DNA of 64,000 nt, taken from Bog-756 sp963699345. GTDB lineage: Bacteria; Actinomycetota; Acidimicrobiia; Acidimicrobiales; RAAP-2. Location: contig CAVOTL010000005.1 of the NCBI GenBank assembly GCA_963699345.1, forward strand, positions 496,001 through 560,000, read 5' to 3'. Position 1 is the first letter of the stretch. Every line of letters starts with the position of its first letter. Below, piece after piece: positions 17,580 to 27,220 of the stretch. Below the pieces are notes generated by a model. The model was not told where the DNA came from. It ran no database searches and was given only the letters and a program-made list of their open reading frames with translations. Both the position numbers and the translations under genes were made by a program.

Positions 17580-18896
17580 TCAGGCCGACCCCACCACGGG
17601 GACGGGGCCGCCGAACGAGATCGGGCGGATGTAGAGGGCCCGGCTGTTGGGATAACCGACGGCATCCGGCGCCCAGGCGTCGAACGCGATCCAGGTGGCT
17701 CCCGACCCATCGGTGAACACCGACTCGCCGCCGGGACCTTCCATGCCCGAGTCGCTGGCCAGGATCGGGGTCGACGACGCGTCGGCACAGGGGCCGAGCG
17801 GCCCGGCACAGGTGGCCACGCCCACGGCGTACCCGGCTCCCTTCCACACGTTCCCCGAGTAGAAGAGGAAGTAGCGACCGCCGTTGACCACCAGGTCCGG
17901 TGCCTCGATGACACCGTCCTCCCACCCCTGATCCGGGGTCAGGAGCTGCGTGGGCGTCGTGGCGGGCGCGAAGGCGGTCCCGGCCGCATCGAGCTGCTCG
18001 GACCAGATGGCGGAGGAGCCACCCCCGCCGTTCGACTTCCACACCAGATACGGCGTCCCGTCGGCACCGACGAACGGCGACGGGTCGATGGAGCCGCCGA
18101 GCGTGCTCTGGCACTCGAGCGGTCCGGTCGACGAATCGATGAACGGGCCCTGCGGCTGGGACGCGGTCGCCACCGACAGGCATTCGTCACCCCCGCCCGG
18201 AGCGGCCACGCGGACGGCGTAGTACAGGACGAACGTGCCACCGATCTGCAGCACGGCGGGTGCCCACGTCTCGTCCGGGGTCGCCCAGGACGGGAGGGAG
18301 GGTAGGGCGTCCCCCAGTGCGGTCCAGTGGACCAGGTCCGTCGACATGATGATCTGGACGTTGCCGGCCACCGAGTTGGTGGCGTAGGCGTAGTAGGTGG
18401 AGCCGACCGTCAACAGGAACGGGTCGGGGAAGTCGAAGGGGTAGGAGAGCCCCTCGTTGTTGCCGCCGTCCAGGGTCTTGCAGGCCCCGGCCACCGAGGA
18501 GATCTCCTGGGCGGCCGCGGCGTACTGGTCGGCGGTGATCTGCTGGAGCGACTGTTGGACACCGTCGAGACAGCTGTGGAGCGTCCCGATGTCGATGCCC
18601 TGCAGGTAGGAGAGGGTCTCGGCCCCGCTCAGGGCGTTGTCCGTCGTCATGGTCCGGTCGAGGGTCGAGGCGACGGATGCCTGGATCCCGTTCCGCCGGT
18701 TGGTGGTCGACGCCGTGGCGAGCTCCGTCGACGCCAGGTCGGATCGGGCCACGCGGAGCCCCGAGCGGGCGCCGGCCAGTTCGGTGACCTCGGACCGCTC
18801 GCGGGCGTGGGCCTGGACGTCGGTGGCGAACGCGGTGGCGAGGACGGCCAGGACGGCCAAGGTCACCGCCCAGGCAGCCAGGTGTCGCCTAGGCAT
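17580..18896 (-). CDS. Membrane-anchored GH43-like glycoside hydrolase
   Basis: A 438-residue protein. Residues 8-25 form a membrane helix or uncleaved signal, and 30-145 a helical segment containing IGTLHSCLDGV. The rest is a five-bladed beta-propeller of glycoside hydrolase family 43. The three conserved acids are visible: Asp158 in YPFDFPDPF (general base), Asp271 in GSIDPSPF (pKa modulator) and Glu331 in GVIEAPDLV (general acid). GH43 enzymes act on arabinose- or xylose-containing polysaccharides, and an actinobacterial cell-wall or environmental arabinan is a guess. The start overlaps the end of the upstream 139-171-residue gene, whose coiled-coil domain is homologous to this one's N-terminal segment. 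Confidence 0.8.
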   Translation of the reverse strand: MPRRHLAAWAVTLAVLAVLATAFATDVQAHARERSEVTELAGARSGLRVARSDLASTELATASTTNRRNGIQASVASTLDRTMTTDNALSGAETLSYLQGIDIGTLHSCLDGVQQSLQQITADQYAAAAQEISSVAGACKTLDGGNNEGLSYPFDFPDPFLLTVGSTYYAYATNSVAGNVQIIMSTDLVHWTALGDALPSLPSWATPDETWAPAVLQIGGTFVLYYAVRVAAPGGGDECLSVATASQPQGPFIDSSTGPLECQSTLGGSIDPSPFVGADGTPYLVWKSNGGGGSSAIWSEQLDAAGTAFAPATTPTQLLTPDQGWEDGVIEAPDLVVNGGRYFLFYSGNVWKGAGYAVGVATCAGPLGPCADASSTPILASDSGMEGPGGESVFTDGSGATWIAFDAWAPDAVGYPNSRALYIRPISFGGPVPVVGSA

Positions 18897-19406
18897 CGGC
18901 GCTCACCGCGGCCGTACAGGCGGTGGCCACCGCCCGCAGGGCGGCGACCGCGTCCTTCTGGTCGGCGAGGGACAGGGCGTTCAGCGCCTTCTCGACCCCA
19001 CCCAGACACGTCTGGAGGTTACCGATGACCGCGGACTGGCTGGTGACGTCCTGGCGGGACTCCGCCAACGCCACCAGGGCACCGTCGAGCGTGGAGGTGT
19101 CGGCGGCCAGCACCGCCGAGTCGGCGGTGACCTGGCTCTCCAAGGTGGCGAGATCGGAACGGGCGGCAGCCAGCCGGGCGTCCACCAGCGACGTCCGGGT
19201 GTCGACCGAGGCGAGACTCCGACGGGCCTGGTCGAACCGCGTATTCGCCTGGATCTCGTTCCCGACCATGATGCCGATCGTGGCCACCGCCACCACGAAG
19301 ACCACCACACCGGCGACCCACCGTCGCCATCCGGGGCGCGACCGGCCCCGCGGGGGGCAGGAGGGGACTCGTCACTACCGGTCGCCCGGGCCTCGGTGAT
19401 CGTCAT
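18889..19406 (-). CDS. Membrane-anchored coiled-coil protein, paralogue of the GH43 N-terminus, frameshifted
   Basis: From GTG 19308 the readable frame gives 139 residues: a membrane helix (VVVFVVAVATIGIMVG), a coiled coil and a C-terminal IGNLQTCLGGVEKAL ... VATACTAAV. The helix lacks its cytoplasmic lead in that frame. An ATG at 19406 opens MTITEARATGSDES in another frame, and one missing base in the C6/G4 run at 19345-19360 would join it to RPGWRRWVAG before the helix, giving about 171 residues. I annotate the joined form. The CL-GV ... AC pattern matches residues 103-140 of the GH43 protein next door, so the two arose by duplication. Function unknown; the two cysteines may form a disulfide outside the cell. 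Confidence 0.6.
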
Positions 19407-19584
19407 CACTCCGCTTCGTCCCGCCACGTTCGCTGGGCAATCCTCAGGGTAGGCAGCCCGGCGCCACCGGCTCAAGCGACGGTCGGGTGGCGCCCGTGCC
19501 GCCCCCAGTCTGGCCCTCCCACCGGCCACCGGGGTGTCACCCGGCGCGGCTCCGGGTAGGACCGGGAACCATGGAGGTCACGCC

Positions 19585-19875
19585 ATGATCGAGCACGTGA
19601 TGGCGGTCGTTCCGGTTACGGACGTCGACCGGGCCGCCCGATACTACGGGCAGCTGCTCGGGAGGGCACCCGACAACCGGCCGATGGCGACGCTGGTCGA
19701 AGGGCGGGTGACCGACTCCGGATGGCTCCAGGTGTTCGGGGGACGGACGGAGCCGGAGGGGCCTTCGTCAACTTCGCGGTGGACGATCTCGACGGCCTCC
19801 CAGGGCGGGCAGGGGCCCCGGATTGCCACCCCCGCCAGGGCGGCCCGCCGGATTTCCGTGGTCGCCGGGGTTTGA
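19585..19875 (+). pseudogene. VOC (glyoxalase/bleomycin-resistance) protein, disrupted
   Basis: ATG 19585 opens MIEHVMAVVPVTDVDRAARY and continues to DSGWLQVFGG, a normal N-terminal half of a vicinal-oxygen-chelate protein. At about 19738-19752 the frame shifts: GAGGAFVNFAVDDLDGL, the expected next strand, is in another frame. IATPARAARRISVVAGV then returns to the first frame before TGA 19875. At least two indels are needed to restore a gene, and fragments such as FDDGSAGYRV lie beyond the stop in a third frame. It may be a real pseudogene or a badly sequenced gene. The 345 bp after it, to 20220, show only GC-rich repeats (TCCCCGGGA twice near 20015-20040) and a hairpin. Confidence 0.5.
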
Positions 19876-20154
19876 CGACGGGTCGGCGGGGTACCGAGTG
19901 GGTGCCCGGACCCGGTCTCCTGCTCCTTGTACCGGATCCGCGACCGGCGACGCCCCCGCCACCGAATCCACCGACGGTGTCGGGGGCGTTGCGCGCCCGC
20001 GATGATCCCGCCGGCGGTTCCCCGGGACCGCTCCCCGGGATGTCGGGGTGACACCGGGTGCCAGGGGTCCGGAGTCCTCTGCCGGCCGGTGGCGCCGGCC
20101 CTCATGACCGTGGGCCTGGTCACCGTCCGATTCGGTCGCCCCCGTCGGGTGAGG

Positions 20155-20171
20155 CACCCCACCTCGGGGTG
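20155..20171. terminator. Hairpin between the VOC remnant and the acetyltransferase
   Basis: CACCCC-ACCTC-GGGGTG, 6-bp arms, lies 50 nt beyond the acetyltransferase stop on the minus strand. No U-tract. Confidence 0.3.
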
Positions 20172-20220
20172 ACCCCCGGGCGATGGAGGGTGTCCGGGGC
20201 CGGGCCCGACTGGTGGCGGA

Positions 20221-20841
20221 TCAGTCGATCCACGCCGACGTGAGCTCCGCCCGCCGCACCGACCACTCCTCGGAGGTCATGGCGTAGCGCACGTGGTCCT
20301 CCCACTCGCCGTTGATCTCGAGGAACCCGACGGCGACGCCCTCGTTGCGGAGGTCCAGTTTGTCGGCCACCCGGCGGCTGGCGTTGTTCCGGGGGATGAT
20401 GGCCACCTCGATGCGGTGGAGCCGCAGTGTCTCGAAGGCGAACTGGAGCACGACCACGACCGATTCGGGCACGATCCCGAGTCCGGCCATGTCCCGGTCC
20501 ACCCAGTAGCCGATGGAGCCGTTCTGGAACGGTCCCCGCAGGATCGACGACAGCGTGACCTCGCCGACGAAGCGTCCCTCGTAGAAGATGCCGAAGCCGA
20601 AACCGGACCCCAGCTGGCGCTCCCGCTCGCGCATGGCGCACCGGGCGACGAAGCTGGCGTGGTCCTCGGCCGGCAACGGCGACCCCTTCGAGCGGGGCTC
20701 CCACGGCACCAACCAGTCACGGCAGCGGTTGCGGACCTCCAACCACGCCGGGTAGTCGGCCTCCACCAGCGTGGCCAGGCGGACCCGTCGGCCGGGTAGT
20801 TCCAGGGACCGCACCGGCTGGGCTCGCAGGCTCGGGGTCAC
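20221..20841 (-). CDS. GNAT acetyltransferase, RimJ/RimL-like
   Basis: A 206-residue N-acetyltransferase resembling the RimJ/RimL group that acetylates N-terminal alanine or serine of ribosomal proteins. It shows LPGRRVRLATLVEADYPAWL at the start, FGIFYEGRFVGEVTL, GSIGYWVDRDMAGLGIVPES (the acetyl-CoA binding turn), LHRIEVAIIPRNNASRRVAD and a C-terminal WEDHVRYAMTSEEW. I take GTG 20841, with GGAG seven bases upstream, rather than starts up to 33 codons earlier. It lies 159 nt after the triple glycosyltransferase on the same strand and may share its transcript. Confidence 0.85.
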   Translation of the reverse strand: MTPSLRAQPVRSLELPGRRVRLATLVEADYPAWLEVRNRCRDWLVPWEPRSKGSPLPAEDHASFVARCAMRERERQLGSGFGFGIFYEGRFVGEVTLSSILRGPFQNGSIGYWVDRDMAGLGIVPESVVVVLQFAFETLRLHRIEVAIIPRNNASRRVADKLDLRNEGVAVGFLEINGEWEDHVRYAMTSEEWSVRRAELTSAWID

Positions 20842-21000
20842 CGGCCCGCTCCAGGGGCGCGGCCGCACCGGCGGTCGACCGATCGGGGGGGCCGTGCATC
20901 CACCCTCGGAATGGTACGGCATGGACACCCCCCGACACACCCCCGCCGACGGGACCGGCCGGAGCCCTCCTCCCCGCGTGGGGACCCAGGGGTCGGGGGA

Positions 21001-24000
21001 TCAGACGGCACGGGCCTGGCGCTGGCGGGCCGCCCGGCGGGCCGCCGCGTAGATCCGGCGGTGCTCGGCCACCACGCGTTCCCAGCGGAACGCCAGCGAG
21101 CGTTGCGCGGCCCGGGCGGCCAGGTCCTCCCGGAGGTCGGCGTCGTCGAGGACGCGACCGACCGACCGGGCGATCCCGTCGACGTCGTTGGCGTCCATGA
21201 CCAGGACCGCCTCGCGCGCGTCGTCGAACAACGGCTGGTCGGTGACCGCGACGGCGCGTCCCAGGGGGAGGACGAAGCGCAGCGCGGCGCTGGAGGACTC
21301 GCCCGTATCGCGGTACGGGAGGACGATGACGTCGGCACCCCGGAGCAGCCCGCGGGCCGCCTCGTCGGACAGGTAGTCGGTGAGGAGCAGCACGTTGGAT
21401 TCCATACCCCGCGCCGCCACCTCGGCCCGGATCCGGGCCTCGTACTCCTTGGACTCGATGTTCGGGTACTGGGCGCAGAGGGCCACCAGGAGGATGTCGG
21501 GATGGCTCCCGCGCAGCTGGTCGACCGCCTCCACCAGTTCGAGGGTGCCCTTGTGCGGCAGCAGGAACCCGAAGGTGCCCACGATCGGGCGGTCGCCGAG
21601 ACCCAGCTGCTCGCGGACCTCGTCCGGGGTGATGTCGGGCGCCGGGGCCGAGCCGATCGGGACGAGGGTGACGTTGTCCGCGATCCCCATCTCGGCCAGG
21701 TAGCGGGCATCGGACTCCTGGTGGACGATGAGCTGGTCCACGCGGGCCAGGGTCTCGCGGATCTGGCGCAGCGTGAGCAGATCGCCCCGGTCGTCGTAGT
21801 CCAGGGTGCGGTGCATGGTGACCACGACGCCCCGGCGGTCCAACTGCCGTTCGAGCAGCTCGGCCAGGTGCCCGAATTCGAAGAACCCGAAGTTGAACTG
21901 CACGTGCAGCACGTCGGCCTCGCTCACCAGGAGGGCGTCCTCGAGCGCTCCGAGCTCGGGCGTCCACCGGTCCTTCCAGGTGCGCACCACGCCGGACTCG
22001 GCGTCGAGATCGATGATCTCGGCGTCCACGTCGGCGAAGATGTCGTAGGCCACGGCGTCCCGGGTGTGCTCCACGATGTACCGGCTGTTCTCGGCGATCC
22101 CGCAGCGCGAGTTCCACGACGTCACCATCGCCACCCGGCGACAGCCGACGTCGTCCTCGACCTCGTCGATGAGCGCCCGCCACCGTTGCGTGACCGCGTC
22201 CCACGAGTACGTGGTGGCGATGAGGGCACGGGCGCGCGCCGCCCGCTCGACGACCTCGGGAGCACCGGGGTCGGCGGCCATCCGGGCCAGCTCGACGGCC
22301 AGGGTCCCGACGTCCGGCTCGGCCCACTGCGAGTCTCCCTCGGCCAGATGGCTCTCGGCCGCCACCAGGGAGTAGGGGATGGTGACCGCCGTCTCCTCGG
22401 ACACGAAGTCCGCCAGGCCCGACCAGGCCACACTGATGACGGGAACGCCGGCGAGCATGGCCTCGGCCACCGGTAGACCGAAGCCCTCCCCCCGGGACGG
22501 GTGGACGTAGCAGTCGGCCAACCGGTACAGGCCGGCCAGCTCGGCGTCGGGCAGATCGCGGTCGATCCACCGGACGTCGGGCGGATCGGCGTGGCCGGCC
22601 CGGAGTTCGTCGAGCAGCGCAGCCACCGTGTTGTGCGGGTTGGGGAACGTCTTGAGTACCAGGTTCACATCGTCCGACCCCGAGAACGCGGCGAAGTAGG
22701 CCGCCAGCAGCACGTCGACCCCTTTGCGGGGGAACGCCGAGCTGATGTGGAGGAACGTACATCCCGACCGGCCCTCGAGCTCGGGAGCGTCGGATCACCG
22801 CGCGTGGGTCCGGGGCGTCGACACCGCCCCCGACGATCCGGACCGGCACCGTCACCCCCGAATCCCGCAGGGCGTCGGCCACGAAGGCCGAGTACACGCC
22901 GATGCCGTCCAGATGGGCGTTGAAGTCCTCGACCATCCACGCCGGCACGCGACTCTCCTCCCAGGCGAAGTACTCGAGCGTGAGGCCACCGGGCGAGTCG
23001 ATGGTCCGCGGCGGCCACATCTGGCGGATGGCCACGTCGGGGTAGGGCACGAGGGCGGACCGCCGGTACAGGGGCACCACCTCGGGATGGACCGCCAGAT
23101 CGGTGCTCGCGGGGACGTAGTCGCCCGGGCCCTCGGTCGCGAACAGCGATACGGCGACGTCGGGTGTCCGCTCGAAACCGAGCGCCAGCTTCCGGTTCAT
23201 GGTGGCGAGGCTGTAACTCGTCTCGAACGGTCCCTGGATCTGGACCTCGAGGGGCGGCACGTGGCCTTCGGCCCGCTCCACCAGGCGACGCAGGGCCCCG
23301 GGCAGGTCGAACGAGGACACCCGCGCCACCCGCGCGGACTGCCGGTCGATCAGGCGGGTCCGCAACCCGGGATCGGTGCGCAGCGTCTCGACCGTGGCGG
23401 CCACGGTAGCCGGGTCCTGGGTCCGGAGCAGGATGCCGGCGCCCCCGAGCGTCTCGGGCACGGCCGACGAGGCGTAGGCCACGACCGGGACCCGGGCCGC
23501 CATGGCCTCGAGGAGCGGAACGCCGAAGCCCTCGTGATCACTCAACGAGACGTACACACCGGACCGGGCGAACACCGCCCGCAACTCGCGGTCGGAGATC
23601 TTCCCGCGGAACTCCACCCGGTCCTCGACCCGCAGCCGCCGGGCGGTGAGCACCACCTCTTGGTGGTAGTGCTCGTCGGACGTGCCGCCCACCAGGTGCA
23701 GGCGGGCGCGGGGGTCGAACGTGCGGGCGTAGGCGGCAAACGCCTCGACCAGCAGGTGCTGGCACTTGTTGGGGGCCATCCGACCGACGAACAGCCAGTC
23801 CGTCGACGGCGCCCCGCCGGTCAGTCCCGACAGTTCGAACTCCGAGTAGTCGACCCGCACGGGAAGGACGTCGACCCGGCGGAAACCGGCGGCCAGCATC
23901 TCGGTCCGGTTGTAGTTGGAGTCGGCCAGGCCGAACAGCGAGCGCCGCGCCAGGAGACCGAGCTGATCGCGACCGAGCCGGCAGTACCGACGGGCCACCG

Positions 24001-24310
24001 GATCGTCGAAGAAGTGCTCGGGCGTGATGTTGTGGTACATCGTGACGACCGGGTTGGGCAGGTCCAGTACGTCGTCGAAGGCGTCGCTGCCGTGGGAGTG
24101 GTGGACGATGAGGAGCTCGTCGTCGGAACCCGGGTACGTCCCGATCGGCACGATCCGTCGGACCAGCTCGGGGGCGATGTACTCGGCGAAGATCTCCGAT
24201 TGCCAGCCCATGCGGCGCAGGTGGCGCTGCACGTCCAGCATCTGGTTGGTGATGGCGTCGCCCGGCGCGGTCCCCGAGTGGAACTGGTGGACGGTGTCGA
24301 AGTGGGTCAC
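21001..24310 (-). CDS. Three-domain GT4 glycosyltransferase, frameshifted near 22790
   Basis: About 1100 residues holding three GT-B (family 4-like) units. The first (about 1-350) has DWLFVGRMAPNKCQHLLVEA and DHEGFGVPLLEAMAARVPVV; the second (about 355-735) has PSRGEGFGLPVAEAMLAGVP; the third (about 740-1100) has VAMVTSWNSRCGIAENSRY and PIVGTFGFLLPHKGTLELVE. The frame breaks at 22783-22798, where ATCCGACGCTCCC should continue as a GT4 core APELEGRSGCTFLHISSAFP. Restoring a CG (ATCCGCGAC) or removing one C rejoins it. GTG 24310 overlaps the methyltransferase stop (GTGA). Multi-GT4 proteins paired with a methyltransferase are typical of surface polysaccharide clusters that build and cap repeat units. 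No membrane helix is visible. Confidence 0.8.
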
Positions 24311-25581
24311 TTGACGGCGGCGATCACGTAATCCTGGTAGCCGAAGACGTTCTCGAGCAGAGTGCGCACCGCGTCACCGGCGGCGTCTCCGGGGAGCTCG
24401 TCCCGGAGGGCCAGTGCCGGGTGGGGTGACCGCTCCTCGAGCTGGACCAGCGTGAACCCGGCCTGCTCGCAGAGGAAGCGCAGCGTCTCGGGATGCACCG
24501 GACGCACGTGCGAGGTGTCGGCGTAGAAGTGGTTGCCCAGGGCGTAGGAACTCCGGGGATTGATGGTCTCCATGACGAGCGCGCCACCGGGCTGCAGGGC
24601 GGCGAGGGAGCCGCGGATGAGTTCCTCCAGCTCGGAGGTGAGGAGGTGCTCCACCACCTGGGAGCAGAACACCCCCTTGAGCGATCCGGGCCGGGCCTGG
24701 GCCAGGTAGTGGATCGCGTTGTCCTGGACCGCGGGGAGCCCCTGGTCGAGACAGGCCTGCACCATGCCGGCGTCCATGTCCACACCCAGCACCTCGTGTC
24801 CCTCGTCGACCAGCATCTGCAGCATCTCGCCCCGTCCGCAGCCGACGTCCACGATCGTGCCCGGTACCCCGGGACCCGGAAAGAGCGTGACGTACCGGAG
24901 CTGGGCCGCGGCGATGTCGGCTGGATCCCCCCGGAAGCGGCGCTCGAACTCGACGTAGTCGATGTCGGCCCCCCGGACCGTTTCGGCGCCGAGCCGTTCG
25001 AGCAGGGTCGAGAACTCCTTGGCGAGGACCCGCACCTCCTCCTGGTCGGCGGCGGACCGGACGACCTCCTCCAGATGGGTGGCGAGACTGGCCGCTTCGT
25101 CGGTGACGGCCTGCTGGCGCCGCAGGCGCTCGCCCGTGGCCACCACGTCGAGCTTGGCCCGGACGAGTTGGCGCCGGAGGTCCTCGATCTCCCCCTCGAG
25201 CCGGTGGATGGCGTTGTACGCCTCCGAGGAGAAGTCGATCACCCGGGCGTCGATCTGCTCCTGGACCTGGAAGCGAGGCTCGACGTACCAGCTCGTCAGG
25301 CGCCGCGCCGCTTTGCGGGCGGCCACCCCCACCTTCCCTCGCACGCCGGGCGCCGGGCTCAGGTCCGGCGGCCGCAGCTCGCGATGGAGGACCCGCATCC
25401 CGTGGACGGGGTCCACCAGCGGAGCGAGGCCCGGCACTTCGGTGGCGCCGGGAGTGGCGGCCCCTTCGTCGATCCTCCGGATCAGATCCTCCACCCTGCT
25501 GACCAGGGCTTCCGTCGGAGCTACGGCACCGTCGACGTCGAGCAGCGGGCTACCGGACGCAGGCGTGGTCGGCGTCTCCAT
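24307..25581 (-). CDS. SAM-dependent methyltransferase with coiled-coil N-terminal region
   Basis: A 424-residue protein. Residues 1-110 are polar and Pro-rich, 140-215 form a coiled coil (HRLEGEIEDLRRQLVRAKLD), and 255-400 are a class I methyltransferase with TIVDVGCGRGEMLQMLVDEG (SAM loop), GVDMDAGMV and FCSQVVEHL. A histidine-rich YADTSHVRPVHPETL follows. The layout resembles the WbdD-type methyltransferases that cap O-polysaccharide chains and use a coiled coil to measure length, which suits the multi-GT partner encoded immediately downstream. I chose ATG 25581 because TATGCT lies 8 nt upstream, giving a nearly leaderless message. The WbdD comparison is an inference from architecture. Confidence 0.8.
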   Translation of the reverse strand: METPTTPASGSPLLDVDGAVAPTEALVSRVEDLIRRIDEGAATPGATEVPGLAPLVDPVHGMRVLHRELRPPDLSPAPGVRGKVGVAARKAARRLTSWYVEPRFQVQEQIDARVIDFSSEAYNAIHRLEGEIEDLRRQLVRAKLDVVATGERLRRQQAVTDEAASLATHLEEVVRSAADQEEVRVLAKEFSTLLERLGAETVRGADIDYVEFERRFRGDPADIAAAQLRYVTLFPGPGVPGTIVDVGCGRGEMLQMLVDEGHEVLGVDMDAGMVQACLDQGLPAVQDNAIHYLAQARPGSLKGVFCSQVVEHLLTSELEELIRGSLAALQPGGALVMETINPRSSYALGNHFYADTSHVRPVHPETLRFLCEQAGFTLVQLEERSPHPALALRDELPGDAAGDAVRTLLENVFGYQDYVIAAVK

Positions 25582-25589
25582 GGCAGGTG

Positions 25590-25595
25590 AGCATA
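25590..25595 (-). promoter_or_regulatory. -10 box of the methyltransferase/glycosyltransferase operon
   Basis: TATGCT on the minus strand, 8 nt before ATG 25581. No convincing -35 is seen. Confidence 0.4.
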
Positions 25596-25748
25596 CCGGG
25601 GGGCCGCGGGACGACCGGCGATCCCGGGCGTCCACGGCGCGGCGACCCCGATCCCTCCCGGACGACGGACGGCACCGTCACGACGGCCGCCGTCACCCCC
25701 GGTGACCGCCCGCGGACACCGGCGGGCCGGCCCGGGCCGCGGTCCGGA

Positions 25749-26703
25749 TCAGCCCGGGTCCCGGACCAGTTGGCTGGCCACCAGGCCGTCCAGGATGTCG
25801 GACTCCGAGACGAGGCAGTCGGTGAAGCCCAACCGCTCCATGACGGCATCGAGAATCAGGGCTCCCCCGACGATGACGTCCTGTCGCCCGGAGACCATGC
25901 CCGGACGCTCCAGCCGTCCGGCCATCGAGTCGGCAGCCAGGACCCGGTACCAGCGGCGCACGTCGTCGACGGTCAGGACGGCGTGGTGGACGAGTTCACG
26001 GTCGTAGTCGACCATGCCTTTTTGGAGCGAGACCAGCGTGGACACCGTTCCCGCCAGACCGACGAGCCGGTGGGAGGAGGCGAATCGGGGATGGTCGGCC
26101 ACGGCCCGGTCGAGTTGGGCGTCGACCTCGGCCCGGGCGGCCGCCAGTTCGGCCGGCGTGGGCGGATCGGAGACGAGGAACCGCTCGCTCAACCGGACGC
26201 AGCCGAGCTGCAGCGACACCGCCGCCAGCTCCGGGTCGTCGGCCCCGTCGCCCGCCACCAGCTCGGTCGAACCACCCCCGATGTCGAGCACCAGGAACGG
26301 TCCCTCGGACGGATCGAGGTCGGACACCGCCCCCGTCAGCGACAGCCGCCCCTCGTCGGTCCCGGACAGGAGTTCGGGCGCGAGGCCGGTGGCTTCCCCC
26401 GCCGCCGACAGGAAGTCGTCGCCGTTGGCGGCGTCGCGGGCGGCCGAGGTGGCGGCCAGACGGCCCCGACCGACGCCGAGATGGTCCATGATCCCGCGGT
26501 ACTCGGTGAGGACGGCCACGCACCGGTCGATGGCTTCGGGGGCCAGGCGCCCGGTGGCATCGACACCCTGGCCGAGGCGGGTGATCCGCGTCGAGCCGCT
26601 CGAGTGGCCGCCCGGCGGCGTCGGCCACCAGGAGCCGGGTCGAGTTGGTGCCGCAGTCGATGGCGGCGACCGCGGTATCAGGGGTCACAGCGTCCGGAGG
26701 CAT
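25749..26703 (-). CDS. ppx: Ppx/GppA exopolyphosphatase, frameshifted
   Basis: An actin-fold phosphatase that hydrolyses polyphosphate and/or pppGpp. The N-terminus VAAIDCGTNSTRLLVAD is the phosphate-1 motif. The reading frame is lost at about 26580-26596 (GACGCGGATC), after which TRLGQGVDATGRLAPEAIDR, LAATSAARDAANGDDF and the second phosphate motif FLVLDIGGGSTELV continue to QLVRDPG in another frame. Restoring a CG (GACGCGCGGATC) or deleting one G gives about 317 residues. The actinobacterial order eno-ftsB-DUF501-ppx supports the name and matches the ppx2 position in M. tuberculosis. AAGGATCC precedes the ATG. A sequencing indel is more likely than a true null. Confidence 0.85.
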
Positions 26704-26755
26704 GGATCCTTGCTACCACGCGGGCCCCGGGGCCGGGCGTCATCGGCCCTGCCGC

Positions 26756-27220
26756 TCAGGCCGGGTGCAGGCCGATCCGTCGGGCCGTCCACTCCCCGAC
26801 CGGATCGTCGGCCCCGGTCAACCACCAGGCGAGGTGGGCGTGGAGGCACTTGACGCCCTCGCGGGTACCTCCCACCCCACCCGACGGTCGCGGTCCGACA
26901 TGGCCCGGGTCGATCAGGACGTCCCGCTCGGCGGCGTAGGTGGCGTGGGCGGCGGCGATGCGACCGGCCGGCACCTCGGCCTCCGCAGCCCGCACCCCGC
27001 CGGTCGACTCGAGTCGGCTGACCGCCTCGCGCAGGTACGGGTCACACAGCCAGTAGCGGGTGGGCATCGGCGTCCCGTCCTCCAGGAACGGGGCATTGGC
27101 CAGCACGGCCGGGGTGCCGTCGGCGGCCCGCACCACCACCTCGAAGGCACCGGCCGGTATCCGGCCGAGGAGCTCGGTGACCCGCGCGACGTCGTCCGGC
27201 GACGCCCAGGCGGGGTTCAC
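26756..27220 (-). CDS. DUF501 family protein
   Basis: A 154-residue protein of the DUF501 family, found in actinobacteria between ftsB and ppx. Characteristic segments are VARVTELLGRIPAGAFEVVV, NAPFLEDGTPMPTRYWLCDP, REAVSRLESTGGVRAAE and GGVGGTREGVKCLHAHLAWW with a conserved Cys-x-His. The GTG at 27220 overlaps the FtsB stop as GTGA, so it is coupled to ftsB. The biochemical role is unknown; the cysteine/histidine residues could bind metal. No membrane helix. Confidence 0.85.
   Translation of the reverse strand: MNPAWASPDDVARVTELLGRIPAGAFEVVVRAADGTPAVLANAPFLEDGTPMPTRYWLCDPYLREAVSRLESTGGVRAAEAEVPAGRIAAAHATYAAERDVLIDPGHVGPRPSGGVGGTREGVKCLHAHLAWWLTGADDPVGEWTARRIGLHPA

Noticed and set aside
19876..20154. 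C-terminal fragments of the VOC gene in other frames as small genes
   Set aside because: Only broken motifs, no start or ribosome-binding site, and GC-rich repeats.
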